A stretch of DNA of 49,107 nt from UMGS172 sp964424555 (GCA_964424555.1 CAYRIX010000012.1:1-49107); one strand, 5' to 3'. Counted from the stretch's first letter, positions 25,075 to 32,801 are shown. The notes: generated by a model not told the origin, from the sequence alone. Program-made: numbers and translations.

Positions 25075-25245
25075 ATGAAGTATTATTGTCTAATCCATTA
25101 TAACGAAATTAACAACACAAATTATACTGAGAATGAGGTGAGGCTTGAGTATTGTGAATGTGAACGGTGCAAGCGAAAAAATCTATGCGTTACTGAAGTG
25201 GGCGGTTTGCGTACCTACATCCAAATGCTTTATTGCGGTATTTGA
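25075..25245 (+). CDS. Cys-rich microprotein, 56 aa
   Basis: An ATG with an ideal GGAGG five bases upstream opens a 56-codon frame ending TGA. The centre reads EYCECERCKRKNLC, a CxCxxC...C cluster that could bind Zn or an Fe-S centre, plus two further Cys. No signal peptide or membrane helix. A consensus promoter lies upstream and a strong terminator downstream, so it forms a complete transcription unit. I do not recognise the family. Confidence 0.7.
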   Translation: MKYYCLIHYNEINNTNYTENEVRLEYCECERCKRKNLCVTEVGGLRTYIQMLYCGI

Positions 25246-25271
25246 TATAGAGTTAAATTATAGTGTAAAGC

Positions 25272-25304
25272 AAAAAGCACTTACGGTTAACGTAAGTGCT
25301 TTTA
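25272..25304. terminator. Bidirectional terminator
   Basis: AAAAAGCACTTACG/CGTAAGTGCTTTT, a 13-bp perfect stem with a GTTAA loop. It serves the microprotein on the plus strand and the ABC exporter operon on the minus strand. Confidence 0.95.
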
Positions 25305-25315
25305 TGTTGGCTATT

Positions 25316-27052
25316 TTAATTAGCAAACTGACTGTTATAAAGCTCGTAATAAAAGCCTTTTTGTTTTAAAAGCTCCTTATGACTGCCGTGCTCTATAATG
25401 TTACCGTCCTTCATAACAAGTATTACGTCCGAATGCTTGATAGTGGAAAGTCTGTGTGCAACAACAAAGCTTGTACGGCCCTTCATCAGCCTTGTAAATG
25501 CGTGCTGAATATGCATCTCGGTCTTGACATCGATAGAGGAGGTAGCTTCGTCTAAAATAAGCATAGGCGGCAAACAAAGCATCACACGAGTAATACACAA
25601 AAGCTGTTTTTGTCCTTCAGAAAGATTACCACCATCTTCACCAATGACCGTGTCGTACCCTAAAGGCAAACGCTTGATAAAGCTGTGAGCGTGTGTAGAT
25701 TTTGCGGCGGCTAATATCTCCTCGTCGGTGGCATCGGGATTGCCCATGGTTATATTTTCACGGATAGTGCCTGACTTTAACCAAGTTTCCTGTAAAACCA
25801 TGCCGTAGTTACGTCTGAGGCTATGTCTTGTCACCTCACGGATATCGTGTCCGTCGACAGCTATGCTACCATCGGTCACATCGTAAAATCTCATAAGAAG
25901 ATTTATTAAAGTGGTTTTTCCGCATCCCGTCGGGCCAACAATGGCTATTTGCTGACCTCTTTCGAAATTCAGTGTAATTCCGTCGATGAGCGGTTTTTCA
26001 GGGGTGTAGGAGAACCAAACGCTGTTCATGGCCACATCGCCCTTGGCGGTCGGCATGACCTCATTGTCTTGGTCAGAGAGCTCCTCAGATTGCTCTAAGA
26101 ACTCAAAAACACGGTCGGCAGAGGCTTTAGCTGCAGCAAGCTCGGTTATAACTCCCGATATTTCGTTAAACGGCTTGGCGTACTGACTTGCATAGCTTAA
26201 AAGCACAGATAAAGCACCAACTGTAAAGGTGGGATCTGAAATAACGGTCAATGCGCCTATGAGACATACTAAAGCATAGATTATGGCATTTATAATACGG
26301 GTTGACGGATTGACCATTGAGGAAAAGAAAATAGCTGTGAGTGAGTATTTCCTTAGGTTATCATTGATTTTTTCAAACTGCTCAATCGATTTTTCTCCGT
26401 GACAGAATGCCTGAATAACCTTTTGCTCTCCGACTGCTTCGTCGATCAAAGCGGTTTGTTCACCACGGGCCTCGGACTGCTTTTTAAACATGGAGTAGGT
26501 GCGGTCCGAAATGAACTTGGCAACCAGCAGAGAAACAGGGGTCAAAACAACAACGATCAGCGCTATCTTCCAACTAATGCTGAACATCAGCACAACGGTG
26601 CCAAGCACGGTGGCAATGCCTGTGAAAAGCTGTGTAAATCCCATCAACAAGCCATCGGAAAGCGTGTCAACATCAGATATCACTCGGCTCACAATATCGC
26701 CGTAGGGGTGGCTGTCGATGTAGGAAAGGGGAAGCCTTTGTATTTTTTTGAAGGCAAGGCTACGCATATCATGAACCAACGTAAAGGTCATTTTGTTGTT
26801 GCAAATGCTCATTGACCATTGAGTCGCAACGGCTAGGGCTATTGATATGACGATTTTGACAATAACGGTCATTATTCGGTCAAAATCGACATTGCCTTTA
26901 CCTATAATGCAGTCAATGGCATCACCGACAAGCACAGGAATGTACAGTGTAAGTGCTACATTGATAACTGCAAGTAACAGAGAGATAATGAAAACTATTA
27001 TCTGTTTTCCTAACATATCGGCAATTTTTTTGAAGGTGCCTTTTTGTTTCAT
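25316..27052 (-). CDS. ABC exporter half-transporter, catalytic-site-intact subunit
   Basis: Type I ABC exporter half (six helices plus nucleotide-binding domain) of 578 residues. The NBD has Walker A GPTGCGKTT, an atypical signature LSEGQKQL and a canonical Walker B LILDEATSSID with the catalytic Glu. This is the pattern of the TM288/BmrD-type partner in heterodimeric multidrug exporters. ATG 27052 lies 1 nt after the upstream partner's TGA, with AGGAGG inside that partner's end. Substrate unknown: drug, lipid or peptide. Confidence 0.92.
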   Translation of the reverse strand: MKQKGTFKKIADMLGKQIIVFIISLLLAVINVALTLYIPVLVGDAIDCIIGKGNVDFDRIMTVIVKIVISIALAVATQWSMSICNNKMTFTLVHDMRSLAFKKIQRLPLSYIDSHPYGDIVSRVISDVDTLSDGLLMGFTQLFTGIATVLGTVVLMFSISWKIALIVVVLTPVSLLVAKFISDRTYSMFKKQSEARGEQTALIDEAVGEQKVIQAFCHGEKSIEQFEKINDNLRKYSLTAIFFSSMVNPSTRIINAIIYALVCLIGALTVISDPTFTVGALSVLLSYASQYAKPFNEISGVITELAAAKASADRVFEFLEQSEELSDQDNEVMPTAKGDVAMNSVWFSYTPEKPLIDGITLNFERGQQIAIVGPTGCGKTTLINLLMRFYDVTDGSIAVDGHDIREVTRHSLRRNYGMVLQETWLKSGTIRENITMGNPDATDEEILAAAKSTHAHSFIKRLPLGYDTVIGEDGGNLSEGQKQLLCITRVMLCLPPMLILDEATSSIDVKTEMHIQHAFTRLMKGRTSFVVAHRLSTIKHSDVILVMKDGNIIEHGSHKELLKQKGFYYELYNSQFAN

Positions 27053-27053
27053 A

Positions 27054-28775
27054 TCAAAGCTCCTCCTTTTCCAATTGTGAGCGGCATATTTTGGCATAGA
27101 CCTCACAGGTGTTCAACAGCTCATCATGCGTGCCGATACCTACAGCCCTGCCGTCGTCAAGTACGATTATCTTATCGGCATTCATAACCGATGACACACG
27201 CTGTGAAACGGTAATAACGGTAGGCTTGTGCGGTAATTCGGATATAGCATGTCTAAGGTCAGCCTCGGTCTTAAAGTCAAGGGCAGAGGCGCTGTCATCC
27301 AATATCAGCACAGAGGGTGAGCCGACCAAAGCACGTGCAATGCACAGTCTTTGTCTTTGCCCTCCCGATAGGTTACGTCCGTTTTGCTCTATTTCGGCGT
27401 CTAAACCGCCCTTTTTCTCGACTATATCCTTAGCCTGAGCCGCCGACAGCGCAGTCCAAAGCTCGCCGTCATCGGCTGTTTTACCGCCTAAAAGCAAATT
27501 ATCACGAACGGTTCCTTTAAACAGCACCGATTTTTGAGGTACGATGCCGATTATACTGCGAAGCTCTCGGTCGTTGTACGCTTTAACATCTTTGCCGTTA
27601 ACCGCAACAAGACCCTCGGTAGCACCGTAAAAATTAGGAATGAGGTTAACCAAGGTCGATTTACCCGAGCCTGTAGCTCCAATCACACCAATTCGTTCTC
27701 CTTTAGCGGCAGAAAAACTAATTTCGGTTAATGAATCCTCTCCTGCGCCGTTGTATTTAAAAGAAACGTTTTGAAACTCTACGGCAAAGCCGCTGTTAGG
27801 TGAATATTTTTTGTGTGTCTTGGCATCAGAATGGTTTTCTAAGGAAAGAACAGCATCAATTCTTGAGCCTGAGGCAAGAGTCTTATTGACCGTCATTATC
27901 ATATTGGCAAGCTTAACGAGCTCAATAAGTATCTGTGACATGTAATTATAAAGTGCAACGATCTGACCTTGGGTAAGTTCGCCTGTGTACACACGCTTAC
28001 CGCCGACCCATATTATCAGTATAACTGCCGCATTTACCACAACATAGGTCAATGGATTCATCAGAGCGGATATCCTGCCTGTGAATTTTTGCAGAGCAGT
28101 AAGCTCGTTATTGTTTTGTTCGAAGCCGTCAACAGTTTCTTCTTCCTGACGGTAGGCACGGATGACTCTGACACCCTTTAGTGCTTCACGGGTATTGAGT
28201 GTCACACGGTCCATTCTTTGTTGGATCTTTTTGTAAAGCGGTACGGTAACAGCCATTACAGCCACAACAATGATCGCCAAAACAGGAATAGAGGCCAAGA
28301 AGATAAGCGCCGACTTTGCATCAACCGTAAAAGCCATTATCATTGCGCCGAATACAATAAACGGGGAGCGCAAAAGCAGGCGCAATGCAAGGTTTACGCC
28401 CGTTTGTACCGTATTGACATCGCCCGTCATTCTTGTAATGAGCGTAGATGTTCCGATATTGTCAAGGTCGGTATAGGTGAGAGAGTTTATCTTTTTGAAA
28501 AGTGCTGAGCGAAGATTTGCGGCAAAACCGACCGATGCGTTGGCGGCAAAGTATTGTGCCACAAGAGCACAAACAAAGCCTATGATACCCAAGGCGGCCA
28601 TTAGAATGCCTCGGGAAATGATGAATGCTCTGTCACCGTTTCCGATGCCTTGGTCGATTATATCAGCAACAACAAGCGGTACGAACAGTTCAAACAAAGC
28701 CTCGGTCAGTTTAAAAAAAGGACCCAAGACTGCCTGAACACGGTATTTCTTCATATATTTCAAAAGATTTTTCAT
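27054..28775 (-). CDS. ABC exporter half-transporter, degenerate-site subunit
   Basis: Partner half-transporter of 573 residues. Walker A is GATGSGKST and the signature LSGGQRQR is canonical, but Walker B reads LILDDSASALD: the catalytic Glu is Asp. That is the hallmark of the TM287/BmrC-type subunit. It is the promoter-proximal gene and the pair is translationally coupled. GGGGGAG lies only three bases before the ATG at 28775, a short spacing. Confidence 0.92.
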   Translation of the reverse strand: MKNLLKYMKKYRVQAVLGPFFKLTEALFELFVPLVVADIIDQGIGNGDRAFIISRGILMAALGIIGFVCALVAQYFAANASVGFAANLRSALFKKINSLTYTDLDNIGTSTLITRMTGDVNTVQTGVNLALRLLLRSPFIVFGAMIMAFTVDAKSALIFLASIPVLAIIVVAVMAVTVPLYKKIQQRMDRVTLNTREALKGVRVIRAYRQEEETVDGFEQNNNELTALQKFTGRISALMNPLTYVVVNAAVILIIWVGGKRVYTGELTQGQIVALYNYMSQILIELVKLANMIMTVNKTLASGSRIDAVLSLENHSDAKTHKKYSPNSGFAVEFQNVSFKYNGAGEDSLTEISFSAAKGERIGVIGATGSGKSTLVNLIPNFYGATEGLVAVNGKDVKAYNDRELRSIIGIVPQKSVLFKGTVRDNLLLGGKTADDGELWTALSAAQAKDIVEKKGGLDAEIEQNGRNLSGGQRQRLCIARALVGSPSVLILDDSASALDFKTEADLRHAISELPHKPTVITVSQRVSSVMNADKIIVLDDGRAVGIGTHDELLNTCEVYAKICRSQLEKEEL

Positions 28776-28828
28776 GAGCTCCCCCAAATCTTGAAAGTTT
28801 TGTTCTGAGTATTAATTAAATCATAATC

Positions 28829-28856
28829 ATTATAACAAAATTGTGGCTAAAATCAA
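28829..28856 (-). promoter_or_regulatory. SigA promoter of the ABC exporter operon
   Basis: Minus strand TTGATT, a 16-bp spacer and TATAAT, read from 28856 to 28829. Confidence 0.75.
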
Positions 28857-28874
28857 GCAAAACAGAAATTTTAC

Positions 28875-28903
28875 TTCACAAATTCGGTGTAATGTGTTAC
28901 ACT
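28875..28903 (+). promoter_or_regulatory. Promoter of DUF896 gene with embedded palindrome
   Basis: TTCACA (28875-28880), a 17-bp spacer and TACACT (28898-28903). An inverted repeat GTGTAA-TGTG-TTACAC (28887-28902) covers the spacer and -10, so it is a candidate operator. Confidence 0.6.
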
Positions 28904-28919
28904 ATGTTCGGTGATAAAA

Positions 28920-29123
28920 ATGGAACAAAAGAAAATAGACAGAATTTCTGAGCTCACACGCATCTCCCGTGAAAGGGAGCTGACCGAAGAAGAGCAAAAA
29001 GAACGCGCCGCATTGCGACGCGAATATATCGACTCCTATAAAGCCTCCTTAACGGGTATTTTGGACAATACCTATATACAAAACCCCGACGGAAGCAAGC
29101 AAAAGCTTAAGCCGAGAAAATAA
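28920..29123 (+). CDS. DUF896 (YnzC-family) protein
   Basis: A 67-residue cytoplasmic protein matching the Firmicute DUF896 family: DRISELTRISRERELTEEEQ, then ERAALRREYIDSYKASL, and an NPDGSKQKLKPRK end. YnzC in Bacillus is a small helical-hairpin protein of unclear function. GGTGA lies five bases before the ATG at 28920. Its stop abuts the stop of the convergent HAD gene with no bases between. Confidence 0.9.
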   Translation: MEQKKIDRISELTRISRERELTEEEQKERAALRREYIDSYKASLTGILDNTYIQNPDGSKQKLKPRK

Positions 29124-29816
29124 TTATTCAAGTAAATTATTATACTGTTTGACAAGCTTAGGTATCTCGGCTACTGTTTCTACTTGCAGCTCGCATTCTG
29201 CTATATCGGGTCTTGGCCATTTCCCAACAGTGTTGACGTAAACAGGAACATAACCTGCTTTTCGTGATGCATCAACGTCATTCAGCGGGTTGTCTCCGAC
29301 GTACATCATGTTTTTAGGGTCAAGTTTTAGCCATTCGGCCATCATTTGAAACGGTACTAATGACGGTTTTGGACAGTTGTATTGACCTGAGACCAAAACA
29401 CGGTCAAAAATGTTATTTAGCCCCAGCATTTCAAGCTTTTTCTCCTGCAATCCGGGAAGTCCATTGGTGATAAGCCCCAATTTGTATCCGTCGTCCTTGA
29501 GCTCGAGGAGCATAGGTTTGGTAAAGGAAAACGGCACGGCGACATCCTCAAAGCATTTGAATACCGCATCGGAGTATTCATTACCATCTATTCGTTCGGT
29601 AAATAGCTTGGTTTCGTTTACTATGTATTCACGGACACGGTCCCAACCGTAATAAACACAGGCTTTGTCGGTATTTATCATAATTTCGGCGACCTCTCCA
29701 TCGGAAAGGCCAGGGTCAATGGGTAGGGTCTTGCGTATCATTTTGGCAACCTCTTTCAAGGTCGCATATCGGTCGAAAAGTGTGTGGTCAAGGTCAAAGA
29801 TTACCGCTTTTATCAA
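29124..29816 (-). CDS. HAD-superfamily hydrolase (YjjG-like)
   Basis: Haloacid-dehalogenase-type phosphatase of 230 residues. Motif I is DLDHT (catalytic Asp pair), motif II LITNG, motif III Lys in CPKPSL, and motif IV YVGDNPLNDVDASRKAG. The helical C1 cap lies between motifs I and II. Such enzymes dephosphorylate nucleotides or sugar phosphates; the substrate here is unknown. The start is a TTG with GGATGG upstream; no in-frame ATG or GTG gives a better start. Confidence 0.88.
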   Translation of the reverse strand: MIKAVIFDLDHTLFDRYATLKEVAKMIRKTLPIDPGLSDGEVAEIMINTDKACVYYGWDRVREYIVNETKLFTERIDGNEYSDAVFKCFEDVAVPFSFTKPMLLELKDDGYKLGLITNGLPGLQEKKLEMLGLNNIFDRVLVSGQYNCPKPSLVPFQMMAEWLKLDPKNMMYVGDNPLNDVDASRKAGYVPVYVNTVGKWPRPDIAECELQVETVAEIPKLVKQYNNLLE

Positions 29817-29844
29817 TTATTAACACCATCCTTTGGGTGTTATT

Positions 29845-29873
29845 ATTTTAATTTAAAACTATTTCATTGTCAA
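29845..29873 (-). promoter_or_regulatory. SigA promoter of the HAD gene
   Basis: Minus strand TTGACA, a 17-bp spacer and TAAAAT, from 29873 to 29845. Its -35 lies 12 bp from the divergent maf start. The HAD leader also contains AACACC/GGTGTT flanking its SD (29822-29841). Confidence 0.8.
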
Positions 29874-29884
29874 GGAAGTCAGCT

Positions 29885-30466
29885 ATGAAAATTATACTTG
29901 CAAGCAAATCTCCCAGAAGAAAAGAAATACTGTCGAATTTAGGGTTCGATTTTGAGGTGGTCACCGCCGATACCGATGAATTGTCGGACATCACCGAGCC
30001 TGAGTTGTTAGTGCAGGTGCTTGCCGTCAGAAAGGGCAGGACTGTGTTAGACATCCATCCCGAAAAGGATACCTTGATAATCTCGTGTGATACCGTTGTA
30101 AGCCTTGACGGCAAGATACTCGGCAAGCCGAAGTCTCCTGAAAATGCCAAGGAAATGCTGCGCATGCTGTCAGGGAAAAAGCATACAGTTGTCAGCGGCC
30201 TTGCGCTGTTTTTGAATGGTAAGACTATTTCGGCAACCGACAGCACCGATGTCTATTTTGCCGAAATGCCAGAAAGCTTTATCGAGTCGTATGTTGCCTC
30301 GGGCGACCCGTTAGACAAGGCAGGTGCGTATGCCGTTCAGGGCAGAACCTCGCTTTACATTGAAAAACTTGACGGTTGTTATTTCAATGTCGTTGGCCTG
30401 CCGGTAAGGCTTCTTGCAAAACTGCTTGAGCAGCTTGGATTAGAGCTTTCCGATCTCATTGATTGA
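29885..30466 (+). CDS. maf: Maf-family nucleoside triphosphate pyrophosphatase
   Basis: A 193-residue house-cleaning dTTP/UTP pyrophosphatase of the Maf/YhdE type. Motifs are ILASKSPRRKEIL at the N-terminus, CDTVVSLDGKILGKP, and GDPLDKAGAYAVQG. It is linked to septum inhibition when overproduced in Bacillus. AAGGAAG precedes ATG 29885. Transcription ends at the strong hairpin at 30494. No clear own promoter is seen. Confidence 0.93.
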   Translation: MKIILASKSPRRKEILSNLGFDFEVVTADTDELSDITEPELLVQVLAVRKGRTVLDIHPEKDTLIISCDTVVSLDGKILGKPKSPENAKEMLRMLSGKKHTVVSGLALFLNGKTISATDSTDVYFAEMPESFIESYVASGDPLDKAGAYAVQGRTSLYIEKLDGCYFNVVGLPVRLLAKLLEQLGLELSDLID

Positions 30467-30493
30467 TAATATCATTTATAAGCAAAAGCAGTC

Positions 30494-30536
30494 CGATGGA
30501 AGACACTTCGTAAGGAGTTGTCTTCCATCGTTTTTT
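30494..30536 (+). terminator. Terminator after maf
   Basis: CGATGGAAGACA/TGTCTTCCATCG, a 12-bp perfect stem, followed by TTTTTT. Its left arm shares GATG with the outer inverted terminus, so the two pairings compete. Confidence 0.93.
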
Positions 30537-30542
30537 ATAAAA

Positions 30543-30572
30543 GAAAAAAACACTTTCAACTGATGAAAGTGT
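30543..30572 (-). terminator. Minus-strand terminator
   Basis: ACACTTTCA/TGAAAGTGT 9-bp stem with a 5-nt loop; read on the minus strand it runs into a run of seven T. It would stop transcripts coming from the microprotein and lipoprotein genes. Confidence 0.75.
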
Positions 30573-30625
30573 CATAGTGGGTTACATACTTTAAAATAAT
30601 ACCTATCTCAAAGATAAATGTATTA

Positions 30626-30800
30626 AGTGATATTGTGAGACAGGTCTCACAGTGATATTTGACCTTACGGTCAAGTGATATTGAAACCTTGCGGTTTCAG
30701 TGATATTATATTCGCCCAAAACTGCCGAAGGCAATATCACTTGGACAAAGTCCAAATATCACTGCAAAGCAATATCACTCGCCGTTAGGCGAATATAACT
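30626..30800. repeat. AGTGATATT / AATATCACT hairpin array
   Basis: AGTGATATT occurs at 30626, 30651, 30674 and 30699. Its reverse complement occurs at 30733, 30755, 30771 and, with one change (AATATAACT), at 30792. The intervals between are short palindromes of unrelated sequence: GTGAGAC/GTCTCAC, TGACC/GGTCA, GAAACC/GGTTTC, TGCC/GGCA, TTGGAC/GTCCAA, TGC/GCA and TCGCC/GGCGA, mostly with 3-4 nt loops. TTATATTCGCC (30706) also pairs with GGCGAATATAA (30788) over a long distance. A further 12-bp hairpin with a TTAC loop follows at 30801-30828. Confidence 0.92.
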
Positions 30801-30848
30801 GAGGCACCTTCCTTACGGAGGGTGCCTCATCGGACTGCTTTTTTGTTT

Positions 30849-31028
30849 TCAGATTATCGGCGGCTCGGGGGTTCTTCGATATTTCGGAAGAGGCGACTGA
30901 TAGGGAAACACATCCTCTCGGCTCATTATGTTTGAGTATTCAGCGCTGTTTTCAGCGCAATAGATTGTGTCAACGGTATCGTCGGGCTCTTCTTTTATCG
31001 GATCATACTTTTTCTTTTTATCAAGCAT
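30849..31028 (-). CDS. Charged microprotein, 59 aa
   Basis: ATG at 31028-31026 with AAAGGAG seven bases upstream, ending TGA at 30849. The protein is hydrophilic: a lysine-rich start (LDKKKKYDPIKEEPDD), one Cys, and a Pro/Arg-rich end (PKYRRTPEPPII). No membrane or signal segment. No family is recognised. It lies 50 nt downstream of the peptide-binding lipoprotein gene on the same strand, separated by a terminator-like hairpin that contains its own SD. Confidence 0.65.
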   Translation of the reverse strand: MLDKKKKYDPIKEEPDDTVDTIYCAENSAEYSNIMSREDVFPYQSPLPKYRRTPEPPII

Positions 31029-31069
31029 AAAAACGCTCCTTTCAAACCTATTGTTTGAGAGAAGCGTTT
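31029..31069 (-). promoter_or_regulatory. Terminator-like hairpin overlapping the microprotein SD
   Basis: On the minus strand AAACGCT...TCAAAC pairs with GTTTGA...AGCGTTT, giving 7-bp and 6-bp stems around a small internal loop, then a TTTTT that touches the ATG. The 3' side carries AAAGGAG. It could end lipoprotein transcription, hide the microprotein ribosome-binding site, or both. Confidence 0.65.
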
Positions 31070-31078
31070 GTTTATTCC

Positions 31079-32674
31079 TTATTGATTTTTGTAAATTATT
31101 GAAAAATCGACTGTTGAGTCCAATCTTGAAAAAACAACATTGTTATACTCGCTGTCGTATATATATGCTGTCGGAACAGAGAGAACAGGGATTACAGCAG
31201 ATTCCTTTGAAAGTACATCAAGGCATTGTGCAATCGCTTGGTTCGCAGCAGTAAAATCGTCGGTTTTTGTCAGAATATTAACTGCAGAGTTGTAGGCGTC
31301 GTTATTTAGATACAATCCTGAAGTTGGCTCTGAAAATAAGGATAGTATTTCTGTGGCTGTTCCCGATAGCGGAACCAAGGCTAAGGTATAGTCACCTGAC
31401 CTCACTTTTTCAAGTAAAGCATGCTCGGTTGAAACGGTGGTTATATTAACGTATGCACCCAGATTGCTTTGCCAGCCTGATACTATATTGTTTAATGCTG
31501 ATTTAATCTCGTCGTTTTCAACTGTTAGCACGCTTATATTTGGCAGTTTTCCGCCCTTGAATTCCGATAAAGCATTCAAAAAATCCTCTCGGGCGCTTAC
31601 GATGTTCAGCTCAAAGGCATAATCGGGGACAGTAACATTAGCGGGATAGCCCTCTAAAACGGTGCAATCCTTTGGCAGAACAGAGGATGCAACAGTAAAG
31701 CGTTGACTCATTTTGATCTCGAAATACTCACGGTGGACCGCTTTGGCGAAAGCATCGGTTAAAAGACGGTTGCTTCCCACAGAAGAGCTTTTGTTAAATA
31801 CAAGAGCATAATTCTTTTGGTAAAGAGTTTCAACAGTGTATTCGTTCTCGTCAATGCCGTAAAAATCGTTAACACTGTCGGCGGTCATTCCGACCTCCTT
31901 GGCCTTAATTCTCTGTATATTATTTTTCCCCGTTGTACTAACCGAAATAAATACATTTTGTGGTATAGAGCTGTCAGCTTCATTGACAAGCGTTAGCTTA
32001 AGATGCTTATTTTCGGTCCATTGTGACGGGTAATAATTACCGTTTGTCAAGATGTTCTTACGGCTAAGTCCGTACTTACCCTTACAGCCCTCAAAAAACT
32101 CTTGGTTGCAGGGCATGAAGACCGACAGACAAAGCTTTGAAAGAAAGGTTTTATCGGGTTCTATCAGTTTTATGGTAAGTGTGTCCCCGTCAGCGTATAC
32201 GCCTAAAGCTGCATTACTGTTGCCGCTAACAAATTCGGGTACACCGACGATGTTGCTTAAAAGATCATTGTAGGGCGCTGCCGTCACAGGGTCGGCCGCA
32301 CGTGAGATGGCAAATAAAAAGTCATCCGCTGTGACAGGGGTTTGGTTTTTCCACTCAGCGTTTTTTAGCTTAAAGGTGTAGGTGAGACCGTCGGCGCTTA
32401 TCTTCGTGGTTTCAGCAAGGTCAGGAACAGGGTTACCGTCGGTATCCTGTTTATATAAGCCCCTGAAGCAGTTTCTGACCGCCAAAAGCTCTGCATGAGA
32501 TTCAGCCTTTTGCGGGTCTATGTTTTTAGGCATTTCGTTAACGCCAAAATAAATACTGTAGTTTTCAGAACTGCAGGCAGTAAACAGCGCAGAAAAGCAT
32601 AACAAAATAAGCCCCAAGGCAAGGCTGAGGAGTCTTTTTACAACCGTATATTTACATAATTTAATATTGTTCAT
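31079..32674 (-). CDS. Peptide-type ABC substrate-binding lipoprotein (SBP_bac_5)
   Basis: Extracellular solute-binding protein of 531 residues, family 5 (OppA/DppA-like). A basic start and hydrophobic stretch end in a lipobox LFTACSS, so it should be lipid-anchored outside the membrane. Typical family segments are NIDPQKAES, RGLYKQDTDGNPVPDLAE, DGLTYTFKLKNAEWKNQTPVTADDFLFAI and the NAVINIL-like C-terminal region. No permease or ATPase genes are nearby, so it is an orphan binding protein. AAAGGG lies 12 bases upstream of the preferred ATG at 32674; a second in-frame ATG four codons earlier abuts the SD. Confidence 0.88.
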   Translation of the reverse strand: MNNIKLCKYTVVKRLLSLALGLILLCFSALFTACSSENYSIYFGVNEMPKNIDPQKAESHAELLAVRNCFRGLYKQDTDGNPVPDLAETTKISADGLTYTFKLKNAEWKNQTPVTADDFLFAISRAADPVTAAPYNDLLSNIVGVPEFVSGNSNAALGVYADGDTLTIKLIEPDKTFLSKLCLSVFMPCNQEFFEGCKGKYGLSRKNILTNGNYYPSQWTENKHLKLTLVNEADSSIPQNVFISVSTTGKNNIQRIKAKEVGMTADSVNDFYGIDENEYTVETLYQKNYALVFNKSSSVGSNRLLTDAFAKAVHREYFEIKMSQRFTVASSVLPKDCTVLEGYPANVTVPDYAFELNIVSAREDFLNALSEFKGGKLPNISVLTVENDEIKSALNNIVSGWQSNLGAYVNITTVSTEHALLEKVRSGDYTLALVPLSGTATEILSLFSEPTSGLYLNNDAYNSAVNILTKTDDFTAANQAIAQCLDVLSKESAVIPVLSVPTAYIYDSEYNNVVFSRLDSTVDFSIIYKNQ

Positions 32675-32698
32675 TACACATAACATCCCTTTGAATTT

Positions 32699-32727
32699 AG
32701 TATAGTATGTTCTTTTGCCATCGTCAA
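32699..32727 (-). promoter_or_regulatory. SigA promoter of the lipoprotein gene
   Basis: Minus strand TTGACG, a 17-bp spacer and TATACT, read from 32727 to 32699. Confidence 0.85.
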
Positions 32728-32772
32728 GAGGTATATTGAAGAAATATTTTTCATAAATGTAAAGAAAAACAC

Positions 32773-32801
32773 TTGACAGATAGCTGAGATATGTGTATAA
32801 T
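32773..32801 (+). promoter_or_regulatory. Consensus SigA promoter of ylxM-ffh operon
   Basis: TTGACA (32773-32778), a 17-bp spacer and TATAAT (32796-32801): a perfect consensus, expected to be strong. Confidence 0.93.

Larger units (their letters stand above)
30484..30842. mobile_element. MITE-like element with 15-bp perfect inverted termini
   Basis: AAAAGCAGTCCGATG at 30484-30498 is exactly inverted at 30828-30842. The 359-bp interval fills the gap between maf and a microprotein and holds no plausible gene. Inside are a maf terminator, a minus-strand terminator and the AGTGATATT hairpin array. No target-site duplication is evident next to the termini. A non-autonomous mobile element or a large structured 3' region are the alternatives. 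Confidence 0.5.

Noticed and set aside
30626..30800. CRISPR array
   Set aside because: The 9-bp repeats are far too short, they switch orientation half way, and the intervals are palindromes of 7-16 bp rather than unique spacers. No cas genes are nearby.
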